A stretch of DNA of 5,239 nt from Thermoflexales bacterium (GTDB taxonomy: Bacteria > Chloroflexota > Anaerolineae > Fen-1058), in contig JAGOBP010000324.1 in assembly GCA_017999195.1 (NCBI GenBank), positions 1 to 5,239 on the forward strand, given 5' to 3'. Positions 1 through 4,993 of this stretch are shown here, in pieces; positions within the stretch are counted from its first letter, which is position 1, and the number at the start of each line of letters is the position of its first letter. A program made the position numbers and the translations under genes. The notes under the pieces are model-generated. The model ran no database searches. It saw only the letters and a program-made list of their open reading frames with translations, and had not been told where the DNA came from.

Positions 1-1
1 G

Positions 2-403
2 CTCGTCGGCCTGTCACTGCTGTTGGCGCTGGCAGCACTCAGCCTCGGCGTGTTGCTCTCGACGCTGAGCAAGCGTGCGGCGATGGCGACCGGCGCGGCG
101 ATGGTGGTCTGGCTGGCACTGGTGTTTCTGGGCGATCTGGCGTTGATGGGGGCCGTGCTGACGTTGAAAGTCAACGTTCAGGCGTTGTTAGGTCTGACCC
201 TGCTGAACCCGCTGCAAGTATTTAAGGTCGCAGCGATTTACGGGTTGCAATCGTCATTAGAAACGCTTGGCCCAGCCGGCCTGTATGCCGTGCGGACATT
301 GGGCGCGTGGCTGCTGCCGATCTTGATCGGCTGGTTAGTGTTCTGGATTATCGCGCCGTTGCTGGCGACCGCTGCGATTTTCGTCCGACGCGGTGACGCG
401 TAA
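2..403 (+). CDS. nosY: NosY-like ABC transporter permease, C-terminal part (5' truncated by window edge)
   Basis: The reading frame is open from the first bases of the window to the TAA at 401-403, giving the last 133 residues of a membrane protein; the true start lies upstream. Three hydrophobic segments are visible: about residues 1-22, 28-55 and 104-128, the last followed by a short Arg-rich cytoplasmic tail (FVRRGDA). The loop before the last helix contains NPLQVFKVAAI (residues 69-79), a stretch I associate with NosY, the ABC-2 type permease that works with NosF and NosD in maturation of the copper sites of nitrous oxide reductase. The assignment is supported by the next gene, a NosL, whose ribosome binding site overlaps this stop codon. 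A generic ABC-2 permease is the alternative, but the NosL neighbour makes NosY much more likely. Confidence 0.82.
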   Translation, partial: LVGLSLLLALAALSLGVLLSTLSKRAAMATGAAMVVWLALVFLGDLALMGAVLTLKVNVQALLGLTLLNPLQVFKVAAIYGLQSSLETLGPAGLYAVRTLGAWLLPILIGWLVFWIIAPLLATAAIFVRRGDA

Positions 404-408
404 GAGGA
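402..408 (+). promoter_or_regulatory. Ribosome binding site of nosL
   Basis: AAGAGGA lies 7 bases before the ATG at 416 and overlaps the stop codon of the upstream permease. This supports co-transcription and the chosen nosL start. Confidence 0.6.
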
Positions 409-415
409 ACACCTT

Positions 416-892
416 ATGAAGATCACTCGTTTTGCATTGATCATTATTCATTTGTCATTGGTCATTTTTCTGGCTGCGTGCAGCAGCGGTCCAGCGGAAG
501 TCCGGCCGCCGGAGATGCACTATGGCGAGGATGTCTGCGACGCCTGCGGCATGCTAATCAGTGACGCGAAGTTTGCGGCTGCGGCAGTGGAAGAAGACGG
601 CACAGCGCACAAGTTCGACGACATCGGCGATCTGGTGAGCCATTACGCCGCTCATCCCGGCACGAAGGTGAAAGCCTACTTCGTACATGATTATCCGTCG
701 GAAAATTGGCTGCGCGCGGAGCAGGCGTTCTTCATCGTCAGTCCCAGGATTCAGACGCCGATGGCGCACGGTATCGCCGCGTATGCCGATCGGGCGGCCG
801 CCGCAGCCGCCGCGCAGAAATACGGCGTGAAGATCATGACGTTTGACGAAATCCGCCAGCAGCCTATGAGCGGTATGTCGCACATGCCTTAA
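416..892 (+). CDS. nosL: NosL copper-chaperone lipoprotein
   Basis: This 158-aa protein has a short basic N-terminus, a hydrophobic core and a lipobox LAAC with the lipidated cysteine at residue 22, so it should be anchored on the outer face of the cytoplasmic membrane. The mature part carries the NosL signature CDACGMLI (Cys41, Cys44, Met46). In the NosL family the cysteine-methionine motif binds Cu(I), and the protein delivers copper to nitrous oxide reductase. The middle (about residues 60-110) and the AYADRAAA...KYG segment (about 122-137) also fit the family, as does the length. The C-terminus ends in a Met/His-rich tail (MSGMSHMP), which could add metal ligands; that is inference. It begins 12 bp after the NosY-like stop, so the two are clearly in one operon. 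The hydrophobic core of the signal peptide is encoded by a 7-bp tandem repeat (436-470). Confidence 0.92.
   Translation: MKITRFALIIIHLSLVIFLAACSSGPAEVRPPEMHYGEDVCDACGMLISDAKFAAAAVEEDGTAHKFDDIGDLVSHYAAHPGTKVKAYFVHDYPSENWLRAEQAFFIVSPRIQTPMAHGIAAYADRAAAAAAAQKYGVKIMTFDEIRQQPMSGMSHMP
436..470 (+). repeat. Five-unit 7-bp tandem repeat (ATTNNTC) inside the nosL signal peptide
   Basis: Five consecutive heptamers, ATTGATC, ATTATTC, ATTTGTC, ATTGGTC and ATTTTTC, fill 436-470 with no break. Positions 1-3, 6 and 7 are invariant; positions 4 and 5 vary. Because 7 is not a multiple of 3 the units are read in rotating frames, yet they encode the uninterrupted hydrophobic stretch of the signal peptide (residues about 8-18), since all frames yield mostly Ile, Leu, Val, Phe, Ser and His. 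Confidence 0.75.
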
Positions 893-906
893 GCAGCACT
901 CCACCG

Positions 907-932
907 GTTGATCAACGATCGATTTCGATCAG
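907..932 (+). promoter_or_regulatory. Candidate operator: paired palindromes with an FNR-like half-site arrangement
   Basis: The 70-bp gap before the cytochrome gene holds two abutting inverted repeats: GTTGATCAAC (907-916, perfect) and GATCGATTTCGATC (917-930, 6-bp arms around TT). The overlapping 14-mer at 919-932, TCGAT-TTCG-ATCAG, matches 8 of the 10 specified bases of the FNR/CRP-family consensus TTGAT-N4-ATCAA. FNR-type regulators commonly control nos genes, so an oxygen- or NO-responsive site is plausible. I could not recognise a convincing -35/-10 pair, so binding is a hypothesis. Confidence 0.3.
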
Positions 933-948
933 TGACAAATCAATACTC

Positions 949-955
949 AAGGAGG
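949..955 (+). promoter_or_regulatory. Strong ribosome binding site of the cytochrome c gene
   Basis: AAGGAGG is a near-perfect anti-16S match 7 bases before the ATG at 963. It fixes the start in front of the signal peptide. Confidence 0.8.
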
Positions 956-962
956 AATTTCG

Positions 963-1370
963 ATGAAGAAAGTATCATGGAGTACCTTGTTCATTCTCGT
1001 ATTGGCCGTCGCCGCGTTGGCCCTGTCCGCTTGCGGGGGCGGCGGTGGCGCGACCACGACCAGCCAGAAACCGGCGGCGCCTGCAGGCGATGCCGTAAAG
1101 GGTAAGGTTGTTTTCGAAGGCACGTGTATTTCATGCCACGGGCCGGACGCCAAGGGGTTGCCGGGACTGGGCAAGGATCTGACGACTAGCGAGTTTGTGG
1201 CAGGGCAGACCGACAAGCAGTTGATAGATTTCATCAAAAAGGGCCGCCCGGCCAGCGACCCCGCCAACACGAACAAGGTCGATATGCCCCCCAAGGGCGG
1301 CAATCCGGCGTTGACGGAAACTGATCTGACAAACCTGATTGCCTTCGTGCGATCGATTCATCAGAAGTAA
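963..1370 (+). CDS. Mono-heme c-type cytochrome, lipoprotein
   Basis: This 135-aa protein begins with a Lys-containing signal peptide and a lipobox LSAC (Cys24), followed by a flexible Gly/Thr/Pro/Ala linker (residues 25-42). The globular domain is a small class I cytochrome c: one heme-attachment motif CISCH at 55-59 (axial His59), KGLPGLG at 64-70, and a probable distal ligand Met108 in KVDMPPKGG. The C-terminal helix LTNLIAFVRSIH (122-133) is typical of the fold. It would carry electrons on the outer face of the membrane. Lying directly behind nosL, it is a reasonable electron donor toward nitrous oxide reductase, comparable to the small cytochromes of clade II nos clusters; the specific partner is inferred from context only. 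A 70-bp gap with possible regulatory palindromes separates it from nosL, so it may also have its own promoter. Confidence 0.88.
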   Translation: MKKVSWSTLFILVLAVAALALSACGGGGGATTTSQKPAAPAGDAVKGKVVFEGTCISCHGPDAKGLPGLGKDLTTSEFVAGQTDKQLIDFIKKGRPASDPANTNKVDMPPKGGNPALTETDLTNLIAFVRSIHQK

Positions 1371-1505
1371 GCGCAGATCGCGCGGCTGGCACAGCACGAG
1401 CATGATTATTTGTCGATGCGGATTCACGCGGCGAATAACCTGTCTGAAAGCGAGATTGCCAAACCATGCTCAGTTACCAAATCGCGGATCTGCTCCGCTG
1501 ACTAG
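1371..1505 (+). pseudogene. Possible remnant of a helix-turn-helix coding sequence
   Basis: Immediately after the cytochrome stop, and in the same frame, 44 codons stay open until TAG at 1503-1505. The peptide looks more protein-like than chance sequence. It includes LSESEIAK followed by VTKSRI, spaced as in a helix-turn-helix (LSExEIAxxxxVTxSRI). There is no good start or ribosome binding site; an ATG exists at 1416 but would give only 29 residues. It could be a decayed regulator fragment left at the boundary between the nos block and the mobile block, or simple coincidence. Confidence 0.2.
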
Positions 1506-1511
1506 AAATGC

Positions 1512-1549
1512 CAGCGGGGCGGCGGAGGAATTCCTCCGCCGCCCCGCTG
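1512..1549. terminator. Perfect 38-bp palindrome between convergent genes (bidirectional terminator candidate)
   Basis: Bases 1512-1530 are the exact reverse complement of 1531-1549, with GAATTC at the centre. The transcript in either direction could fold into a stem of about 17 bp, almost all G-C, closed by an AATT loop. It sits between the cytochrome gene (+) and the replication-relaxation-like gene (-), where a shared terminator is expected. No long T-tract follows on either strand, although the - strand continues ATTTCT, so it is not a textbook intrinsic terminator. It may instead be a repeated extragenic palindrome or a protein-binding site. Confidence 0.55.
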
Positions 1550-1555
1550 CTTCTG

Positions 1556-1571
1556 AACACAGCAGTGTGTT
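1556..1571 (-). terminator. Small hairpin just downstream of the replication-relaxation-like gene
   Basis: AACACA and TGTGTT form perfect 6-bp arms around a 4-base loop, starting 2 bases after the TAG of the - strand gene (stop at 1573-1575). It lies directly before the 38-bp palindrome in that transcript, so the two may act as tandem 3'-end structures. It is A/T-richer and weaker than the large palindrome. Confidence 0.3.
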
Positions 1572-1572
1572 G

Positions 1573-3030
1573 CTACTGTTCTTTCTTCTGCTGGGAATCC
1601 CGTGGCGTGCCATCGATGCCCAGCACCTGCGGGTAATCGATCAACTGCTGCAAGACCCAGGCCAACGCCTCACCAGTATCCCGCTGAAACTCCTCCCAGT
1701 TACTGTACTCCCCGATTTCACGCGTGCGGGTTAGATTCAGATTCACGGCCACCGTAAAGTCGGAGCCTCGTTCACCATCCAGATCAGGCGGTTGAACCCA
1801 GACGCGGCAAGCGGGATGATCATGGCGCAGTCCGTGAAAGTCCAGGAAGGTATTGACCAGCCGTGAGGCCAGATGCAGAGCCATCATGACGCTCTGGGTA
1901 TGCTTGAACTTGCGATACGCGGTGGTGAGGGCCTGCTGCAGATCGGGATAGTGCAGGATGTAGATGCGTAGCATCATCAGGGCGGCGACAGGGATCGAGA
2001 GTTGTTCGAGTTTGTCGGCGGAAAAGGCGACGCCACGAATCTCCCGGACCAGGTCAAAAAACTCCGGCGAGAAGCGGGGCAGCTCGGTGTGGAGGTGGCG
2101 GGCGAAATAGTGACCATGCGCGCGTAGTCGGACGATGTCGTCGGCATACGCGATCGGCTGGCGGCGCAAGGCCGGCGGCAAAAGATCGAGTGCCTTCACC
2201 GGTGCGTCCAGAGCCTTTTCTTGGGCAGGCGAGAGGCCGAAGTCTTTCACGCGCGAAGGATCATCGAGTCGGATGAATCCCTCCACGCTATCCCAGACTG
2301 GCGCTGACAGGAATTCTGGCAGAGCCTTACCCCAGAATTGGATGACCGGTGGTTGACCCAAGCTGCGGTGTGCCGCCGCGATCGACTGCGTCCACACCTC
2401 CCATGTTTCTTCAAGGGCCGAGCCGGGTTTGACGTTGAACAACACGCGAATCTTGAGATCGGCCTTGAGTTGCCGCAGACCCGAGGCACAGGCATTCCAG
2501 TGCAGGACCTTTTCGACCACACGAGCCCGCTGGCCAGCGTCGGCGTAGCCTTCAGTTTCGACGAGGATCAAAGTCCCGTCCGTCAATGTCACGAGGTTAT
2601 CCGGTCGCACGATGTGCGGCGTGTTGATCAGATTCCTTTCTGTTTCAACCTGTCGGCCTGCGGCGAGCGCCGCCAGCCGGATGTCCAGGGTGCATACATC
2701 GTGCGCCTGGTTGATCGCGTTGGTCTGTTCATAGGCCCGCGCGCGTCGAGTTCCCGTTTGCGTGGCGAGAGCGGCTCCGCTGGCTGTCAAGGCAAACGTG
2801 AGGGGTGGTCGGCCCGTGCGACCCGCGCGAAGATGACCGGCGAGTTTGATCGGCTTGAGCCAGCCGGCGTCCACCAACTGCGCCAAAGCCTGGTCGCGCT
2901 GACCGCGGTCCACTTGCAGGTCCTTCAGGTGGTCGGTGTCGAGGAGACCCAGGACAAAGACCCGTTCGAGGAGGGTTTGGGCGAGCGGCGTGAGGTGTTC
3001 CAGTTCAGTTGAGGTAGTGTCGTTGAGCAT
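1573..3030 (-). CDS. Replication-relaxation-like protein with N-terminal winged helix and long C-terminal extension
   Basis: This 485-aa protein starts at the ATG at 3028-3030, preceded by AAAGGA at a 6-base spacing. Residues about 12-90 look like a winged helix: LTPLAQTLLERVFVLGLL, a helix around 43-57 ending DAGWL, and a wing ending RPPLTFALTASGAAL. Residues 107-180 carry the pattern I associate with the replication-relaxation (Replic_Relax) family: AHD at 109-111, RPD at 142-144, an acidic strand LVETEG with Glu158 and Glu160, and Lys174 in the next helix. This D...ExE...K order resembles a PD-(D/E)XK nuclease core, but the usual ExK lysine is replaced, so activity is uncertain. Family members I know of are mostly shorter; here about 290 residues (200-485) follow that I do not recognise. 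The family is linked to plasmid and mobile-element replication, which agrees with the upstream primosome genes. It is probably the last gene of the operon. Confidence 0.68.
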   Translation of the reverse strand: MLNDTTSTELEHLTPLAQTLLERVFVLGLLDTDHLKDLQVDRGQRDQALAQLVDAGWLKPIKLAGHLRAGRTGRPPLTFALTASGAALATQTGTRRARAYEQTNAINQAHDVCTLDIRLAALAAGRQVETERNLINTPHIVRPDNLVTLTDGTLILVETEGYADAGQRARVVEKVLHWNACASGLRQLKADLKIRVLFNVKPGSALEETWEVWTQSIAAAHRSLGQPPVIQFWGKALPEFLSAPVWDSVEGFIRLDDPSRVKDFGLSPAQEKALDAPVKALDLLPPALRRQPIAYADDIVRLRAHGHYFARHLHTELPRFSPEFFDLVREIRGVAFSADKLEQLSIPVAALMMLRIYILHYPDLQQALTTAYRKFKHTQSVMMALHLASRLVNTFLDFHGLRHDHPACRVWVQPPDLDGERGSDFTVAVNLNLTRTREIGEYSNWEEFQRDTGEALAWVLQQLIDYPQVLGIDGTPRDSQQKKEQ

Positions 3031-3036
3031 GATTTA

Positions 3037-3042
3037 TCCTTT
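3037..3042 (-). promoter_or_regulatory. Ribosome binding site of the replication-relaxation-like gene
   Basis: On the - strand AAAGGA lies 6 bases before the ATG ending at 3028. The 59-bp gap around it (3031-3089) is clearly more A/T-rich than the flanking genes and contains the direct repeat TACAAAA at 3042-3048 and 3055-3061 (+ strand). I see no clear -35/-10 pair. Confidence 0.6.
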
Positions 3043-3089
3043 ACAAAATAGTCCTACAAAACAGAAAGAGTCTTGCTGCGTAGCTCGAT

Positions 3090-3605
3090 CTAGTGTTTTG
3101 TGTTTTGCGGACGGCTCTGGTGTTCGTATTTCACGATGAGGTCTTCCAGCCGCTTGACTTCGGTCTGCAGTCCCTCGGTCTGGGCCGCGTGCGCGAGTTG
3201 GGTGTCAAGGCTCTCGGCCAGCAGCTGGTTCACCTGATCCTGCAACGCCAGCTGCTCAGTGATCAAGGTGCTGATCCGTGAGCGCAGTTCGTCCGGTCGA
3301 GTTTCGACCCACTTTTTTTCCAGGCCATTCACTTTTGCCTGGAGTTGCCGGTTCTCGGTTTCCAGACGGGCTTGCGCCTGGCGTCGCTGATCGATTTCGA
3401 CCGACCACGCTTCAGTCAGCTGTTGAATCATCATGGTCAGGCTGGGCGGAAAGGATTGAGCAAGCCGGTTCGCGACCACGGGCATCAGCTGTTGCAGTGT
3501 TTCGTACAGACCCTGCCGGCAACGCAGCTGGCCCTCACTCAGGCCGCGTTGATATTCGGCCTGAAGTTCGGCTGTTGAATAACCGATCACAGGGAAGAGG
3601 GTCAT
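3090..3605 (-). CDS. Coiled-coil protein of unknown function
   Basis: I do not recognise this 171-aa protein. Residues 1-65 are mixed, with an early YSTAELQAEYQRGLSEGQ segment that looks helical and a Pro-containing turn near 52-54. From about 66 to 165 the sequence is rich in Glu, Gln, Arg and Leu with heptad-like spacing (for example LETENRQL, LEKKW, LQTEVKRLEDLI), as in a long coiled coil with a possible break at TRPDEL (102-107). There is no signal peptide or membrane segment, so it is probably cytoplasmic. Its ATG overlaps the stop of the GxxExxY gene (ATGA at 3602-3605) and only a weak Shine-Dalgarno precedes it, so translational coupling is likely. A scaffold or DNA-bridging role with the neighbouring replication proteins is only a guess. 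The gene contains an in-phase slippery heptamer at codons 96-98. Confidence 0.75.
   Translation of the reverse strand: MTLFPVIGYSTAELQAEYQRGLSEGQLRCRQGLYETLQQLMPVVANRLAQSFPPSLTMMIQQLTEAWSVEIDQRRQAQARLETENRQLQAKVNGLEKKWVETRPDELRSRISTLITEQLALQDQVNQLLAESLDTQLAHAAQTEGLQTEVKRLEDLIVKYEHQSRPQNTKH
3295..3318 (-). promoter_or_regulatory. Candidate -1 ribosomal frameshift signal: A-AAA-AAG heptamer plus hairpin
   Basis: On the - strand codons 96-98 of the coiled-coil gene read GAA AAA AAG, so the heptamer A-AAA-AAG (3318 down to 3312) is in the phase required for tandem -1 slippage, the same heptamer as in E. coli dnaX. Two bases later GGTCGA and TCGACC (3309-3304 and 3300-3295) form perfect 6-bp arms around AAC. 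After slippage the -1 frame reads 18 further codons and stops at TGA (3258-3256), giving a product of about 116 residues that lacks the second half of the coiled coil. I see no stimulatory Shine-Dalgarno upstream, and the spacer and stem are shorter than in dnaX. Confidence 0.3.
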
Positions 3606-4018
3606 CGCTCATCTCGCTTCTGAGAAGATTCGGATGCTGGCCGATTCTCAAGCCGACGAAACTCCGGCTCGTCTCCGCCGAAATTCAGCAGTAGGCCGAC
3701 CGCCCAGTTGCCGTCGAGCAAGTAGGTGCGCAGCTGATCGAGGTGGACCTCTTTGATCGCCGGTACTTTCTTGACTTCGGCGATCACCTTGTCGTCGATG
3801 ACCAGATCGACAAAATCATGGCCGATCCGCTGGCCCTCATACCGTCGCTGCACCGCGACCTGGGCTTTGGCCGAGCGCTGCCTGCGCGCCAGTTCCAGCA
3901 GCAGGGCCTGCGCAAAGTTTTCCTCGCTGTAGGCGCGACGGTGCTTGAGCGAGTTGTAGACTTTGTAGTAGGCGCTGATGATGTCGGCCGTGATGTCTTG
4001 ATACAACCAGTCTTTCAT
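3602..4018 (-). CDS. GxxExxY-family protein (PD-(D/E)XK-like), with degenerate name-giving motif
   Basis: This 138-aa protein follows the GxxExxY family along its length. The N-terminal helix ADIISAYYKVYNSL (11-24) is followed by the position of the name-giving motif, here AYSEENF (29-35): Glu32 is kept, but Gly is Ala and Tyr is Phe. A helix QALLLEL (37-43), then VAVQRRYEGQRIGHDFVDLVIDDKVIAEVKKV (about 54-85) give the acidic residue Asp71 and the pair Glu81-x-Lys83. HLDQLRTYL (92-100) and VGLLLNFG (107-114) are the family's usual end. The D...ExK order is that of a PD-(D/E)XK nuclease core; the biochemical role of the family is not well settled. It starts with a strong ribosome binding site 21 bp after the ATPase gene and its stop overlaps the next start, so it is an internal operon member. 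Length is normal for the family. Confidence 0.82.
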   Translation of the reverse strand: MKDWLYQDITADIISAYYKVYNSLKHRRAYSEENFAQALLLELARRQRSAKAQVAVQRRYEGQRIGHDFVDLVIDDKVIAEVKKVPAIKEVHLDQLRTYLLDGNWAVGLLLNFGGDEPEFRRLENRPASESSQKRDER

Positions 4019-4022
4019 ACTA

Positions 4023-4028
4023 CCTCCT
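4023..4028 (-). promoter_or_regulatory. Strong ribosome binding site of the GxxExxY gene
   Basis: AGGAGG on the - strand lies 4 bases before the ATG ending at 4016, slightly closer than usual. It fixes this start and suggests efficient translation within the operon. Confidence 0.65.
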
Positions 4029-4039
4029 GGGTCAAAGTT

Positions 4040-4987
4040 TTATCCAGCGTGAATGCGCTGCCGGCGTACCGCATCCACAGCCTGATATTTGTGCTTGAGG
4101 CGAAAATCATCGCCGCTGAGCGTGAGACGGATGGTCGAGCCCACGAGGCGCGATAGCATCGCCGCATCGAAGCCCATTTGATCATCGGGGTAAGCCAGTT
4201 CGTTCAGCGTGAAGTTGCTCGTCACCACGATCGGCATCTGGCCTTCCCAGCGGCGATTGATCAATTTCAGGAACTTGCTGCGGCTCCACGGGGTCAGCCC
4301 GTCGATGCGCAGATCGTCGAGCACAAGTAGATCGCAACAGGCCAGGTCGTCGATGATCTGTTCCTCTGATTTAGCCCAGTGATTGAGGCGCGCTGTGTCA
4401 TAGGATTTCCACAGTCTTTCGAGAAATGAAGCAGCGCCGACGAACGTAAAGGTCAGTCCCTGCTGCACGGCGAATTTGCCCAATCCGATCGCTACGTGTG
4501 TCTTGCCCACACCGACCGGCCCAATGAGCATCAACCCGATACCAGCCTGCCAGTAGTCCAGAGCCCGATCGACATACTCGCGTAGTTCAGTGTTCTGAAG
4601 TGCGGCTTGCTTCCAGTCGAGCGTCTCCAAAGACTCAGTGACAAAACGCGGCGGGATGCCCATGCCAGGCCAATCGGGTGACCACGTGCCGGATTCAGTC
4701 TCGTCTGCGTCTTCTGCTTCTGCAGAAACCGCTTGAACTTGCAGTGACACAAAGCGCGCGCTGAGCGGCTGTCCTGTGATGCCAGTCAAGATGCGATCGA
4801 CGGTTGAGGGTAGCCTTTGCTCAGCCCAGGCTTGCGCGTTATCCGTCAGGCAGCCGATGATCAATTCATGGTTGTCAGCGTGGTATTCCAACACAGTAGT
4901 GCCCTGCAAATGTGTTTGGAAGAGCGCTGGTGACACATGAGTTTGCAGTTCGCCCAGGGCGACGTCCCAGATTTCACTTGGTTGCAT
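4040..4987 (-). CDS. DnaC/IstB-like AAA+ helicase loader with an N-terminal DnaA domain I-like module
   Basis: I choose ATG 4985-4987 (315 aa): GAGG sits 6 bases upstream and the first recognisable domain begins there. A TTG at 5002 would add five residues and overlap the upstream stop. Residues below count from that TTG. About 7-88 resemble DnaA domain I (EIWDVALGELQ, LFQTHLQGTTVLE, ELIIGCLTDNAQAWAEQRL, SARFVSL), the part of DnaA that contacts helicase and partner proteins. A Glu/Asp-rich linker (93-104) leads to a DnaC-type ATPase: GIPPRF (115-120), LETLDW (125-130), Walker A GPVGVGKT (161-168), Walker B LLVLDD (225-230), sensor 1 VTSN (260-263), an Arg-finger region LSRL (283-286) and GDDFR (297-301). 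I see no DnaA domain IV DNA-binding signature. It probably loads a replicative helicase, with the DnaD-like neighbour as partner. IstB transposition helpers are related, but no transposase is present in the window. Confidence 0.8.
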   Translation of the reverse strand: MQPSEIWDVALGELQTHVSPALFQTHLQGTTVLEYHADNHELIIGCLTDNAQAWAEQRLPSTVDRILTGITGQPLSARFVSLQVQAVSAEAEDADETESGTWSPDWPGMGIPPRFVTESLETLDWKQAALQNTELREYVDRALDYWQAGIGLMLIGPVGVGKTHVAIGLGKFAVQQGLTFTFVGAASFLERLWKSYDTARLNHWAKSEEQIIDDLACCDLLVLDDLRIDGLTPWSRSKFLKLINRRWEGQMPIVVTSNFTLNELAYPDDQMGFDAAMLSRLVGSTIRLTLSGDDFRLKHKYQAVDAVRRQRIHAG

Positions 4988-4993
4988 GCTGTG

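Noticed and set aside
1524..1532. Shared GGAGGAATT between the cytochrome ribosome binding site (951-959) and the palindrome
   Set aside because: Nine matching bases in a purine-rich motif, with no start codon at a suitable distance from the palindrome copy; treated as coincidence.
1339..1734. 131-codon open frame on the + strand spanning the cytochrome 3' end, the palindrome and the opposite gene
   Set aside because: It overlaps two well-supported genes, runs through the palindrome, has no ribosome binding site and yields a low-complexity Arg/Ser-rich peptide.
2338..3012. 224-codon open frame on the + strand opposite the replication-relaxation-like gene
   Set aside because: It is a shadow frame of a GC-rich gene; the antisense protein shows coherent domains and a good ribosome binding site, this one does not.
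3278..3694. 138-codon open frame on the + strand across the coiled-coil and GxxExxY genes
   Set aside because: It crosses the boundary of two coupled antisense genes and its peptide has no recognisable features.
3743..4156. 137-codon open frame on the + strand opposite the GxxExxY and ATPase genes
   Set aside because: Antisense shadow of two well-supported genes, including the strong ribosome binding site between them.
4040..4987. Full-length chromosomal DnaA
   Set aside because: Only the N-terminal module resembles DnaA; the ATPase landmarks are those of DnaC/IstB loaders and no domain IV DNA-binding signature is present.
4040..4987. IstB of an IS21-type insertion sequence
   Set aside because: No IstA transposase or terminal repeats are seen, and the upstream neighbour looks like DnaD, so a replication role is favoured.
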